The notes: generated from the letters alone by a model not told the origin. Counted from the first letter of the stretch, positions 47,406 to 56,636 are shown. The stretch is DNA of 64,000 nt from Planctomycetota bacterium (GCA_013286045.1 JABDGM010000006.1:1-64000), one strand, 5' to 3'. Made by a program: numbers and translations.

Positions 47406-48407
47406 ATGATTCGCCCGACGCTCGCCGCCTCGCTTTTGCTCGCGTTTACCCTGATCCAAGCCCCCACACTCCACGCCGACGACCTCGTCATCGCGAGCTG
47501 GAATTGCGAAAACTTGTTCGACACCGAGGACGACCCGAACGTCAAAGGCGATGAAGAATACACGCCCGACTCGCCCAAAAAGTGGACCAAAGAAAAGCTC
47601 GATATAAAGCTCACGAACCTCGGCAGCATCATCAAGAAGATGGACGACGGCAAAGGCCCCGATGTCCTCGGTGTCTGCGAAGTCGAGAACCGCAAGGTCG
47701 TCGAAATGCTGGTTGAAAAACTCCAGCCGCTCGGCCGCAAGTACGAGATCATCCACAAGGATTCACCCAGCGAACGCGGCATCGACTGCGCGATCATCTT
47801 TGACAGCGCAGTCTTCACCCTTGCCGATTCGAAGTTCCACCACGTCGACGCCGGTGCCACGCGCGACATCGTCGAAGCCAAGCTCCATCGAAAAGACAAC
47901 GATCTCTACGTCTTTATGGACCACTGGCCGTCGAAATTCCACGCAGAAGAAGCCCGCGATAAAGCCGGCGACACCGCCCGTAAACGCATCGACGAAATCC
48001 TCGCCACCGACCCAAAAGCCGACATAATCATGCTCGGGGATTTCAACGACGAATCGACCGACGAATCGATAAAAGATCACTTACGCACGGCAACGTCATC
48101 CGAAAATCTCCCCGCGGGCACAATGTTCGACACCACCGCCAAAATCAAAGAGTCTGGCTCCGGCACGTTCTTCTACAAAGGCCATTGGGACATGCTCGAC
48201 CATATCCTCATCTCGCCCGGCCTTCTCGATCACGACGGCTTCCACTGGAAAGAAGGCAGCAGCGAACGCGTCGAATTCCCCGAGCTTTTCTATCAGCCGA
48301 AGTTCGAGGTCGCCCAGAAGATTCCGTCGTCCAGCTATACCAAGAATACTTTTCACGAAAACGGGTATTCCGACCACCTCCCTGTCGAGTGCGTCATCGA
48401 GCAGTAA
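47406..48407 (+). CDS. Secreted endonuclease/exonuclease/phosphatase-family protein
   Basis: The ATG at 47406, with GGAG six bases upstream, is preferred over the TTG at 47394. The 333-residue protein has a signal peptide (MIRPTLAASLLLAFTLIQAP...LHA). The DNase I-like fold then shows 'VIASWNCENLFDTEDD' (metal-binding Asn), 'VCEVENRKVVEML' (catalytic Glu), 'YVFMDHWPSK' (His), 'IIMLGDFNDESTDESI' (Asp, Asn) and the terminal 'YSDHLPVECVIEQ' (Asp-His). All catalytic positions are present, so it should be an active Mg-dependent nuclease or phosphodiesterase in the periplasm or outside. Whether it cleaves DNA, RNA or a phospholipid headgroup is open. It may serve phosphate or nucleic-acid scavenging. 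Confidence 0.88.
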   Translation: MIRPTLAASLLLAFTLIQAPTLHADDLVIASWNCENLFDTEDDPNVKGDEEYTPDSPKKWTKEKLDIKLTNLGSIIKKMDDGKGPDVLGVCEVENRKVVEMLVEKLQPLGRKYEIIHKDSPSERGIDCAIIFDSAVFTLADSKFHHVDAGATRDIVEAKLHRKDNDLYVFMDHWPSKFHAEEARDKAGDTARKRIDEILATDPKADIIMLGDFNDESTDESIKDHLRTATSSENLPAGTMFDTTAKIKESGSGTFFYKGHWDMLDHILISPGLLDHDGFHWKEGSSERVEFPELFYQPKFEVAQKIPSSSYTKNTFHENGYSDHLPVECVIEQ

Positions 48408-48573
48408 CGCTCGCCTGGCCAAATCGCCCTGTTTTGTAAACTCCTCCGGCAATGTAAACTGAGAGTTCGGGCGGGTTGCTCCATCACGTGTCGGAAATCG
48501 ATCCTCCGACGAGATTGAATAAGCCGCGCTACGCGCTTCTGGCTTCACGCCAACCCGCGCTCTTCGGTGAATA

Positions 48574-49641
48574 ATGCCTCTTCAGCTCGAATGCCCCGGT
48601 TGCAAAGCCACGCTCCACGTGCCCGATGAACTCGCGGGCAAACAGGGCAAATGCATCCACTGCGGCCACCGCATCGTCGTGCCGGGCCCTGGCGCGCCTG
48701 TCGGCCGATCGAGCGTCAGTGGCATCGGCGTCGGCCCACCTTCTTCCGCCAATCCAGCCGCCAACATGGGCAACATGCCCGCCCCGCCCAGTGCAGTCAA
48801 CATGCCTGCCCCACCCACCGCAAGCAGCATGCCTGCGCCCCCGAGCGCGAGTGGCAGTTTTTCTTCGGGCCTATTCGAAGCGACGCCCGAATCGATGGTC
48901 CGCGAACTTTTTCGTCGCCAACAGAGCGCGATGCTCCTGATTTTCCCAACGCCTCCCAATGGCTCCTACGATCTCGCGAATTTTCCCGATTCCGATCTCA
49001 AGTGCATCGCCACAGAGGACATCAACCAAGCTCGCTTCATGCAGCTCGTCGCGAGCTTCGCCCAACGATACGGCCCGAGAAAAAAGGGCCCCGGTAGCAG
49101 CACTACAATGTCGGTCGACGAGATGCTCTACGAGCTCAAAGGCGACAAGCTCGGCATGACGCTCGAGGAGTTCAAACAAAAATACGAACGCAGCGGCGAA
49201 GGCGGCACCCGTCTCCCGCTCTGCTCGGATACCGCGTGGGGCGCAAACAAAGCGTCGCTCCGACCCCAACCCTGGCACCAACGCGCCGGAATCGTCCATG
49301 CCCGAATCGACCTGCCATCCGAAGACGATTCGCCAACCGTCGCAGGTGTAAAAACAGATTTACTGCTGTACGAATTCATCGACGGCAGGCTGTTCCGCAT
49401 CGTCGCCTGGCTGCCGACAGATAAGTTCCACCTCATCAGCGACGCCGCGATCAGCAAATACGGCACCGTCTCGCGCGAAACACAAAAACCACGCCAGCTC
49501 GTCTGGGAAAACCCGATGGCCTGGGTCGCCCTCACCCGCGGCCTAGTCCACCCGCCAGAGCCCTCCGTCATCGAGCTCGTCCACCGCCAGCTCCATCAAG
49601 TGGCCGAGTCCCGCGTGCCGAGTGGCGCGACCGACATCTAA
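48574..49641 (+). CDS. Hypothetical protein with N-terminal zinc ribbon and Met/Pro/Ala repeats
   Basis: The 355-residue protein begins with a CX2C-CX2C zinc ribbon ('LECPGCKATLHVP' and 'GKCIHCGHRIVVPGP'), common at the front of planctomycete proteins. A linker with three tandem MPAPP(S/T)A repeats follows at residues about 68-94. A conserved-looking but unrecognised domain fills 100-355 ('ARFMQLVASFAQRYGPRKKG', 'LLYEFIDGRLFRIVAWLPTD'). No membrane helix or signal peptide is present, so it is cytoplasmic. It stands 166 nt after the nuclease gene with the same orientation. No function can be assigned; a zinc-ribbon adaptor binding nucleic acid or protein is only a possibility. Confidence 0.7.
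   Translation: MPLQLECPGCKATLHVPDELAGKQGKCIHCGHRIVVPGPGAPVGRSSVSGIGVGPPSSANPAANMGNMPAPPSAVNMPAPPTASSMPAPPSASGSFSSGLFEATPESMVRELFRRQQSAMLLIFPTPPNGSYDLANFPDSDLKCIATEDINQARFMQLVASFAQRYGPRKKGPGSSTTMSVDEMLYELKGDKLGMTLEEFKQKYERSGEGGTRLPLCSDTAWGANKASLRPQPWHQRAGIVHARIDLPSEDDSPTVAGVKTDLLLYEFIDGRLFRIVAWLPTDKFHLISDAAISKYGTVSRETQKPRQLVWENPMAWVALTRGLVHPPEPSVIELVHRQLHQVAESRVPSGATDI
48775..48855 (+). repeat. Three in-frame 27-bp tandem repeats inside the zinc-ribbon gene
   Basis: Three successive 27-bp units begin with ATGCC at 48775, 48802 and 48829 and encode MPAPPSAVN, MPAPPTASS and MPAPPSASG. They form the flexible linker between the zinc ribbon and the rest of the protein. The units differ in several bases, mostly at synonymous positions, so the array is not recent. 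Confidence 0.8.
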
Positions 49642-49710
49642 CGCTACGTTTTGATCCACATCATTTAGCCGCCACGCGCAGCGGAGCGCTTCGATAGCCC
49701 CGCTCCTCAT

Positions 49711-50193
49711 TCAAATCGCATCGATCGTATCCGCGTACCGCGTAATCACCTCGCGCGGCTCCAAGTTGAAGATGACACGCCCCTGCGTCGACCACTCCCG
49801 TTTACTGTACACAAACACCGCCGTCGCCGCCCGAAGGTTGCCCACCGCGGCCACGTCTTCCATCCCTCCCCCCTCAATGGCTTCGAACGAAATGGTAACG
49901 CCCACCAACCCCACCAAATCGCCGTTGCCTCGGTCGCGCGCCAGAACTACACCCTGCTGAAAAGAGCACTGTTTCCACGCCAGCCCGCGCGGTTTGCCAC
50001 TGGTGGAAGCCGCTTTAAAGAATGCCGCTTCGAGCTCATCGCGCCGGCGAACAAACTGCTTCAGCGCGATCTCGGTGCGACGGGCCGCAAGCGTTGGCCG
50101 CACGCTCATCCACACGAAGAACGCCGCCACGCAAAATAGAAAAGCGAAAAACCAAATCACGGTTTGAGCGCAGGCCCTGGGGTGGCGAATCAC
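49711..50193 (-). CDS. Hypothetical single-membrane-helix protein
   Basis: The 160-residue protein has one N-terminal membrane helix ('VIWFFAFLFCVAAFFVWMSV', residues about 12-32) preceded by a short basic segment, so the rest probably lies outside the cytoplasm. After it comes a helical stretch rich in Arg and Glu ('IALKQFVRRRDELEAAFFKA') and a beta-rich domain with 'VGLVGVTISFEAIEGGGMED' and 'VIFNLEPREVITRYADTIDA'. I do not recognise the family. The layout resembles small membrane-tethered planctomycete proteins. It is convergent with the zinc-ribbon gene and followed on the same strand by no obvious partner; the small secreted protein gene lies 54 nt upstream. Confidence 0.6.
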   Translation of the reverse strand: MIRHPRACAQTVIWFFAFLFCVAAFFVWMSVRPTLAARRTEIALKQFVRRRDELEAAFFKAASTSGKPRGLAWKQCSFQQGVVLARDRGNGDLVGLVGVTISFEAIEGGGMEDVAAVGNLRAATAVFVYSKREWSTQGRVIFNLEPREVITRYADTIDAI

Positions 50194-50247
50194 TGCCGCT
50201 GGGTGATGGTCCCGCGTCGCGGCTCGCCCAATCTACCAGGAACCGCG

Positions 50248-50628
50248 CTAGTATTGAACCGGCGCGTTAAAGATCAGCGAACTTCGATTCGCCTCGGGAT
50301 TCGCAGCTGGCTGCACCATCTCTGGCTGCGGCTGCGATGGCATGGAACGCACCGTTGGAGCCCCACCATTGCAGCCACAGTTGCCGTACGGCGAACATGC
50401 GTAAGGATTCGGCGCCTGCGGCATCCGAATCTCGTTCGGCCCCTCCCAACATTCGTGGGTCAGCGGACCCAAAACGAGCGGCGCATGATACCCGCCGCCA
50501 AACCCGCAGCCCCACCATTGGCAGAAAGTTCCTGGCATATTCCAGTAGCCGGTCGCCTGGGCAGCCTGCGCATTTACCAAACCAGCAACGGCAACTATCA
50601 CAGCGGCCAGCAGACGACGTATCACCAT
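50248..50628 (-). CDS. Small secreted cysteine-containing protein
   Basis: The 126-residue protein has a clear signal peptide (MVIRRLLAAVIVAVAGLVNAQAAQA). The mature part is rich in Gly, Pro, Trp and Cys: 'FCQWWGCGFGGGYHAPLVLG', 'PYACSPYGNCGCNGG' with six cysteines in all, and a Gln/Pro-rich tail. This pattern suggests a disulphide-bonded cell-wall or surface protein. Planctomycetes encode Cys-rich envelope proteins, but I cannot place it in a known family. The gene is short and lies between two unrelated minus-strand genes. A promoter was not identified. Confidence 0.62.
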   Translation of the reverse strand: MVIRRLLAAVIVAVAGLVNAQAAQATGYWNMPGTFCQWWGCGFGGGYHAPLVLGPLTHECWEGPNEIRMPQAPNPYACSPYGNCGCNGGAPTVRSMPSQPQPEMVQPAANPEANRSSLIFNAPVQY

Positions 50629-50793
50629 GGGCGCAATCCTTTCGGCGCAGGAGTCTACGATCCCTTCCTCTACAGAATCGATCCCGGCCGGTCAGATTAA
50701 CCAGCCAAATTTCCGTCGCCCACACCACCGGCAAACGCCGCAAGGTTTCACACCGCAGTCGGCGTGCTTCCGCCGAATCTCTCGCTGGCCGCG

Positions 50794-52053
50794 CTACTCA
50801 TTGTAGTGATGCCGCTCTACGTATTCCGTCAAGAAGTGACGAGAAATCAGCCGGTCCACATCGAATACGTGGGCCAGCAGCGCCGCCCGAATCCACATCC
50901 CGTTGCGAGCCTGCCGAAAGTACATCGCCCGCGGATCGTTATCAATTTCCGGCGGAATCTCTCCAAAATGCTGATCGCGCGGAAACGGATGAAGAATAGG
51001 AGCATACTCCTTCATCCGGCTCACCAGCTCGGGCGTCAAACAATACTTCGAAAAGTCGATCGTCGCCAACGAGTCTGTGTCCGCAGCGTTGTTATGCTCT
51101 TTCTGGATGCGCGTCATGTAAAGCGCATCGAGCTGTTCGATGACCGGCCGACCGTCGAGCGAATCCTCGAACGAATCCATCTCATAAAACCGCACATTGC
51201 GATCGACTAGCCGCTCACGCATGTCTTCTCGCATCGCGAGCGTGGGATGATCCGGCCCGACAAACACCAGCCGTACGTCTTCATACAACGCCAAGAGCAT
51301 CGCTAGCGAACGCACCGTCCGCCCGCGGCCGATGTCTCCGCAGAAACCAATCGTTTTGTGCGCAAGCCCTTTCGTAAGCCCGTCGTAGCCTTTCCGCTCG
51401 CGCAGTTCGTCGAGCTTGTTCGAACTCGGCGAATCCTTGGGATTCGCAAACTGAAACGACCGCTGCAGCGTGTAGATATCGAGCAGCGCCTGCGTCGGAT
51501 GCTCGTCCGCGCCCGAGCCCGCATTAACAATCGGCACGCTCCGACTCCCCGACGAATCCAAGTCGTTCATCAGGTAAGCGCATGACTCCGCCAATCGCGC
51601 GATCGGACTCCGCATGATCACGACGTCAAAATAGCTGCTGAACATGCGGATCGAATCGAACCGCGTTTCGCCTTTCGTCTCGCTTGAAGTGCTCGGATCT
51701 CGCACCTCGTTGCATGACATCCCCAACACCTGGCACGCCGCCATGAACGATAGAAAGGTTCGCGTCGAAGGCTGCGTGAAATACAGCATCGCCCGCTTAT
51801 GCGGCAGCAGATTAATGAGAAAATCCTGCCCCGCGCGGCTCTTCGACATTAGCCGGATCATATCCGCTATGCCGGCCAACTCCTCCAAAAACGGAACTGT
51901 GAACTGCCCGGAAAAGATAGCATGACGAATTCGCCCGTCACGCTCGAGCTCCGGAGTTTTCATCCGGATCGGCCGCTGCAAACGCGAATCATACAGGAGC
52001 AGGTCGCGTTCGTCCTGGGTCTTCGGACGCTTCATAGTGGAGGCGGTAGACAT
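50794..52053 (-). CDS. pyrB: Aspartate carbamoyltransferase (long form)
   Basis: The ATG at 52053 (MSTASTMKRPKTQDERD) gives 419 residues; the ORF track adds 23 more. The carbamoyl-phosphate loop is 'YFTQPSTRTFLSFMAACQVL'. The aspartate/carbamoyl domain has 'DEHPTQALLDIYTLQRSFQF', and 'HKTIGFCGDIGRGRTVRSLA' belongs to the second domain. 'RIQKEHNNAADT' replaces the usual shorter loop. It condenses carbamoyl phosphate with aspartate in pyrimidine synthesis. At about 110 residues longer than the E. coli catalytic chain, it has an N-terminal extension and internal insertions. An ornithine or other carbamoyltransferase role is less likely, because the STRT and HPTQ motifs and the neighbouring segments fit ATCase. 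It stands alone, downstream of the hairpin repeat at 52133-52217. Confidence 0.85.
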   Translation of the reverse strand: MSTASTMKRPKTQDERDLLLYDSRLQRPIRMKTPELERDGRIRHAIFSGQFTVPFLEELAGIADMIRLMSKSRAGQDFLINLLPHKRAMLYFTQPSTRTFLSFMAACQVLGMSCNEVRDPSTSSETKGETRFDSIRMFSSYFDVVIMRSPIARLAESCAYLMNDLDSSGSRSVPIVNAGSGADEHPTQALLDIYTLQRSFQFANPKDSPSSNKLDELRERKGYDGLTKGLAHKTIGFCGDIGRGRTVRSLAMLLALYEDVRLVFVGPDHPTLAMREDMRERLVDRNVRFYEMDSFEDSLDGRPVIEQLDALYMTRIQKEHNNAADTDSLATIDFSKYCLTPELVSRMKEYAPILHPFPRDQHFGEIPPEIDNDPRAMYFRQARNGMWIRAALLAHVFDVDRLISRHFLTEYVERHHYNE

Positions 52054-52132
52054 ATTGCACGAATCCTTGCGTGCTTGATCGAATCTTCCTCCGTTATCCC
52101 ACACCCTGCAATCGCCGGTCAAGAACCGTATC

Positions 52133-52217
52133 AGCTCTTAGCGGTTAGCCATTAGCTTTTAGCCAAATCATACGACCTCTTCACTGGCTAACGGCTAATA
52201 GCTAACGGCTAACAGCT
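52133..52217. repeat. Heptamer (TTAGCNN) inverted repeat forming a 33-bp stem
   Basis: Left arm 52133-52165 and the reverse complement of right arm 52185-52217 agree at 28 of 33 positions, with a 19-nt loop. Each arm is four TTAGCNN heptamers: TTAGCGG, TTAGCCA, TTAGCTT, TTAGCCA on the left, and TTAGCCG, TTAGCTA, TTAGCCG, TTAGCCA in the reverse complement of the right arm. It lies in the 169 nt between the ABC permease stop and the pyrB start. There is no T-run after either arm, so it is not a standard terminator. Confidence 0.85.
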
Positions 52218-52222
52218 TTTCT

Positions 52223-53860
52223 TCAATCCGCCACCCGCCACCGCACCTGAAACAACCGCATCATCATCAACACCAGCACCGTGTTGTAAACAATCGACCA
52301 CCCAATATACCCAAAAAACACGCGCAGATCCGAATTCACCACCGGAGGAGTCGCCGATGGACGCGTCTCATCTTCCACATTAAGCGGCAACGAAAACGCC
52401 GCCGAAAACGGGCTCACCACGCCCACCTTGCTCGCCACCTCTGCTTGCGACGTCCCCTGATAAAACGTCTGCGCGAAATACTTCACCGCCACCGGCGCCA
52501 TGAACATCACGACGATAATCATGTACGTCGAAATCAAACTCGTCGCCGTCTTTTGAAAGACCGACGAGCAGAATAGCGCCGTCGTCGCCGTCGTCGCGCA
52601 CGACAACCCGACAATCAAAATGTAACCCGCCATCGTCGGCAGATTATGCCAAAACGGCAACGGCATGATGCACGCCAAAATCACCGGCCACAGCAAGAAC
52701 GACGTTAGCACGCTCGACACACGCAGACCCGAGAGCAACTTCCCCCAAAGCATTTGCCACGGCGTGACCAGCGTCACCAGCAGCAAATCAAGCGTCTGCC
52801 GCTCGCGCTCGCTCGTCACACTCCCCGCCGAAAACACCGGCCCCACCAACACATTGAACAGAATCACATACGAAATGTACCAGGCCGCATACGCCGGCCA
52901 GATATACAAGCACCCCGCCATCACAAACAGCGCGAGCAACATGCTGATCTGGATCACCAGGCGCAGCATGAGCGTCCCCTGGCTGAAAATCTCGCTCCGC
53001 ATCTCCTTGTCGTAGATCGGATTGACGCCCTCCTCCATGAACGACGTCCGCTTCGGAGGCGCAAACAGCTTATCTGGAAACTCATCGCGCTTGATGTATA
53101 GCCCGACCGCCTCGCGCGCCTCAGTCTCTAAATCGACGACCTCCTTGCCCTCACTCCCCAGATCCTTCGGATAAAGCAGCTTCTTGCACGCGTTCTGCCA
53201 CATGAGTGCCGAAAGAGAAATGCAGGCCACCGGCACAACGGTCAGCACCACAAGTAGCCGCATCCCGCCCAACTGCTCCATCTGCTGCCAAATCAGCACG
53301 CAAATTACCGCCAGCGGCAATATCATCAGGTACGAAACTACCAGCGAAGCGCTCGTCCGGCTGAAATAACTACTCGCCCACAAACTGATCATGCCGAACA
53401 GCGCGACCGTCGAAATCATGCCGAAGTAAGCAACAAAAACTTCATATAGCGACACGCCCCCGAGCGGCAAACATAGCATCACGATCGGCAGCGAGCAGAT
53501 CATGAGGATGCCGAGATGCGTAAGCGCCGCGAACAACTTGCCGAGCACAATCGCCCCTGGCCTTAGCGGAGTCGCGAGCAACATCTCGTAACTCATCCGC
53601 TCCTTTTCACCGGTGATAGCGCCCGCAGCAAAGCTCGGAGCCATCAGCGACGCCAGCATGTATTGCCCAAAGAAGAACAGCCCGACTAACCGTTTTGCCG
53701 CCTCCGGCTGAGCCAAATCCAATCGCTGCTGCTGCGGCCAAGCCAACCAGACCACTAATCCCAGCAGCGCAACGTAGGCAAACAAAAGAACAAACGCCCG
53801 CGTCATCCGCAGGTTCGTAAGAAGCTCGCGTTGAAGAACAGGATTTTCGCGAATGTACAT
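52223..53860 (-). CDS. Fused two-half ABC-2 type transporter permease
   Basis: The 545-residue protein has about 12 membrane helices in two similar halves. Each half opens with an elbow-type segment ('NPVLQRELLTNLR' at residue 6 and 'NPIYDKEMRSEIFSQG' near 275) and has a matching cytoplasmic motif ('GEKERMSYEMLLATPLRPG' and 'SERERQTLDLLLVTLVTP'). This marks an internal duplication of an ABC2 permease. Such proteins work with a separate ATPase to export polysaccharide, lipid or other substrates, but no ATP-binding gene is adjacent. The product is probably an inner-membrane exporter whose ATPase is encoded elsewhere. It is the gene after the broken argG, 32 nt away, and is flanked on both sides by heptamer repeats. 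Confidence 0.82.
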   Translation of the reverse strand: MYIRENPVLQRELLTNLRMTRAFVLLFAYVALLGLVVWLAWPQQQRLDLAQPEAAKRLVGLFFFGQYMLASLMAPSFAAGAITGEKERMSYEMLLATPLRPGAIVLGKLFAALTHLGILMICSLPIVMLCLPLGGVSLYEVFVAYFGMISTVALFGMISLWASSYFSRTSASLVVSYLMILPLAVICVLIWQQMEQLGGMRLLVVLTVVPVACISLSALMWQNACKKLLYPKDLGSEGKEVVDLETEAREAVGLYIKRDEFPDKLFAPPKRTSFMEEGVNPIYDKEMRSEIFSQGTLMLRLVIQISMLLALFVMAGCLYIWPAYAAWYISYVILFNVLVGPVFSAGSVTSERERQTLDLLLVTLVTPWQMLWGKLLSGLRVSSVLTSFLLWPVILACIMPLPFWHNLPTMAGYILIVGLSCATTATTALFCSSVFQKTATSLISTYMIIVVMFMAPVAVKYFAQTFYQGTSQAEVASKVGVVSPFSAAFSLPLNVEDETRPSATPPVVNSDLRVFFGYIGWSIVYNTVLVLMMMRLFQVRWRVAD

Positions 53861-53870
53861 CGCAGTTGAT

Positions 53871-53891
53871 ACTCTGTACTCTGTACTCCGT
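53871..53891. repeat. Heptamer tandem repeat ACTCTGT x3
   Basis: ACTCTGT, ACTCTGT and ACTCCGT follow each other exactly at 53871-53891, filling most of the 32-nt spacer between the argG stop and the ABC permease start. On the coding strand it reads ACGGAGTACAGAGTACAGAGT, directly upstream of the permease ATG. The heptameric unit size is shared with the TTAGCNN array on the other side of the same gene, but the sequences differ. Confidence 0.75.
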
Positions 53892-53892
53892 C

Positions 53893-55108
53893 CTAGTACT
53901 TACGCGGTCGCACCTGCCCTAATACTCTCCCTGGCAACCCTTGCAGTCGCAAGAAGCCTTCGGCATCCGTCTGATCGTAACTCCCACCGCCTTCCATGCT
54001 TGCCGTTGCCGCATCGTACAGGCTATTCGGACTCGTCCGTCCACGCACTAACACGTTGCCCTTGTAGAAACCAAGCGTTACGTCACCGTTCACCGCCTGC
54101 TGTATCTCGCGCGAGAACGCCATGAGCGCATCCATCTTCGGGATATACCAGAACCCGTAATAAACCATCTCGGCAACTTCCGGCGAAAGCCGATCGCGCA
54201 AATGCACCGTATCCCGATCAAGCGTGAGCTGCTCGATCGCCAAATGGGCCGCATAGAGCGCCGTCATGCCCGGCGCTTCATAAACGCCGCGGCTCTTCAT
54301 CCCCACAAATCGATTCTCAACAATATCAATTCGCCCCACGCCGTTCCGTCCCGCGATCTTATTCATCTCCTCGACCATCGCGAGCGCGCCTAACCGCTTG
54401 CCGTTCAGCTCGACCGGCACACCCTTCTCAAACTTAACCTTCACCTCCTCGACCTTGTCGGGTGCCTCCTGCGGCGATACCGTCATCCCGAAATCAATGA
54501 TCGAAACGCCATCCACCGCCGGGTCTTCCAAATCCCCAGCCTCATAACTAATGTGCAAACAATTCTCATCCGAGCTATAAGGCTTCGAAATCGACGCCTT
54601 CACAGGAATTTTCTTCGCGGCACAAAAGTCGATCATCTCCTTCCGCCCGGGAAACGTGTCGCGATACTTCTTAATTCGCCACGGCGCTACGACTTTAATC
54701 CCCGGATCCAGCGCTTCGGCCGCCAATTGAAACCGGCACTGATCGTTCCCCTTCCCCGTGGCCCCATGGGCAAACGCCTTCGCCCCCACCTCACGAGCCA
54801 CTTGCAAACACGCTTTCGAAATCAGCGGCCGGGCGATCGACGTCCCCAACAAATAAATCCCCTCATACTTCGCCTGCCACTGCAGCACGGGGGAACGCAA
54901 AGTCGCGGCACAGCTCCTCCCGGGCATCCACAATCCGCGCCGACTTCGCCCCGCAATCGTGCGCCTTCTTCAGAATCGCTTCGCGGTCCTCGCACGGCTG
55001 CCCCAGGTCGACGTATGCACAATGCACCTCGTACCCTTCATCCTGCAACCACCCCAAAATGACCGAAGTATCAAGACCACCAGAATACGCAAGAACACAA
55101 GAAGTCAT
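53893..55108 (-). pseudogene. argG: Argininosuccinate synthase, interrupted by one +1 frameshift
   Basis: Two minus-strand frames together give a complete ArgG of about 404 residues. The first (from ATG 55108) has the ATP-pyrophosphatase loop '[20 protein letters not shown]' and runs to '...CRDFAFP'. The second resumes at '[20 protein letters not shown]' and continues to the normal C-terminus, with 'SSDENCLHISYEAGDLEDP' and the tail 'GFLRLQGLPGRVLGQVRPRK'. The switch lies in a run of five Cs (coding strand; five Gs at 54889-54893). With four Cs the reading DFAFPVLQW is restored. ArgG joins citrulline and aspartate for arginine synthesis. A single extra base in a short homopolymer suggests a sequencing error or a recent mutation, since the rest of the coding sequence is intact. 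Confidence 0.9.
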
Positions 55109-55273
55109 AGAAGGATTAAGAATTCGGAAAAAAGGAAGTTATCGACAATGCCATCTCGCGCCGGCAAAAACCCAACACGAATGCAGCAGCATCGCTTGCG
55201 GCTTAGCTCAACGCAAGACTTTTGAGACACACCCCGCCCATTGTGGTTCGCTGCGACCGCCGAGGCAAGCGCA

Positions 55274-56492
55274 TCACTTCGCCGCAGGCTCGCGTTCATC
55301 CGCCGCCGTCTCTGCAGGCAACTCCGCCGCCCGAATCTTGCGAAACAAAAAGTCTGTCGTCTTATCATGCCCTTGCAGCGCGATCGCCCCGCCCGCATCG
55401 CGCCGCCCCTCCCTCGCATTCTCCATCTCCGGCCGCGTATCCGTCCAATCGCTCACCTGATACCCATTCACCCACACCGCCATGTGCGGCCCATCAGCCA
55501 CGATCGTCTTCGTAAACCACTCATGATCATTCGGCACCACATGCCTCGCCGGCTGCCGACGATAAATTGCCCCCGTCCCAGCATCCTTGGGCTTCGTCCG
55601 ATCGCCATCCTTAAACCCATTCTGAATCTGACTCTCATACCCAGCGCACCACCCTTCCCGCAGCGTGCGAAAGAAAACGCCAGAGTTCAGTCCATCGCCA
55701 TTCGACTTGCAATCAATCTGCAGAACGAAATTCGTAAAATCCGCGGCGGTATCAATCTGCCCCGCCCCGTTCGACATGTGCAATTCGCCATTCTCGGTTA
55801 CTTCGAATTTGCTTTTTCAGCGCGCGATCGATACTCCAACCCTTCAAGTCCTTGCCATTGAACAGCGACTTGAGCAACAGCGGCTTGAGTCGCAGATTTC
55901 GGAACGCAACCTTTCCTTCACGCGATTGCAGGCCAATGTGGCCTATTGCAGTTGGTTTCTCGTCCTTGTATTCGACGACCGCCTTTCCATCAAGCTGCAC
56001 CCAAATTGCGGCCTTCTCGACTCGCACGTCGAAACTGTGCCACTGGCCGCCTGCCGGAAAATCCGCGGACGAAATCGATGCCTTTTGACGACCCACAATA
56101 CTTCCGGTCGGAAACGGATTCTCCTCCGGCGCGATATTCACCTCGTAACAATCCTTCGCGGGATCGGTCGGCTTCAGCGGCGTTCGCAAGAACACGCCGC
56201 TATTCGTTTTGGGGTCCGCCTTGAACTCAGTATGTAGCTGAAAATTCGCCCAGCGAGTGGTCGTCATTAACCAACCGTCCTTCACGCCGTCCGTGCGAAT
56301 ATCACCATCGGCAATCTCCCACTTCGCGTCGCCACTCGGCTGCCAACCGAACTTCGTCTCGCCATCGAACAGGGAGATCCATCCGTCGTCAAGCAACGCC
56401 TGCTGCAAGAGCTTCGGCTCACCCGCCAACGCGCTGCACGCTACTATCAAACAGACTATTAATGCTACGCAATTCTTAAGTAACTTCCGCAT
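55274..56492 (-). pseudogene. Tandem DUF1080 (3-keto-disaccharide hydrolase-like) secreted protein, one +1 frameshift
   Basis: The ATG at 56492 starts a signal peptide (MRKLLKNCVALIVCLIVACSALA). Two DUF1080 domains follow. The first, at about 30-205, has 'WISLFDGETKFGWQPSGDAK' and 'TNSGVFLRTPLKP'. The second begins 'SLFNGKDLKGWSIDRALK' and is then broken. The continuation is in the next frame ('GELHMSNGAGQIDTAADFTN', 'GLNSGVFFRTLREGWCAGYE'). Removing one A from the AAAAA run (TTTTT at 55813-55817) restores ALKSKFEVTENGELHMSNG and a protein of about 405 residues. DUF1080 has a concanavalin-like fold and acts on 3-keto-glucosides in some bacteria. Two domains per protein is less common. The enzyme would be periplasmic or external. 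Confidence 0.85.
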
Positions 56493-56509
56493 TGCATACA
56501 TATTTAATC

Positions 56510-56636
56510 AACCACGGAGGCACACAGGGCACGAAGAGGAATTGTCTAACAAAGATTTTCAATTTGTAAACCGCGCGGCCACTGATTAGGAAGTGGAGGA
56601 TTTTAAATTCCTCGTTTTGAACGAGCCACCGTGGTT
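56510..56636. repeat. Short element with inverted ends (MITE-like candidate)
   Basis: A 127-nt stretch begins AACCACGGAGGC (56510) and ends with its partial inverse GCCACCGTGGTT (to 56636). Inner AGGAATT/AATTCCT segments are also inverted, and a perfect CTCGTT-TTG-AACGAG hairpin lies near the right end. The right end abuts the stop codon of the next gene. No open reading frame is present. It could be a non-autonomous palindromic element or a composite regulatory stem. Only one copy is visible in the window. Confidence 0.45.

Noticed and set aside
52133-52217. Intrinsic terminator
   Set aside because: The stem is long, but no T-run follows either arm and the arms are built of heptamer repeats, so it was called a repeat.
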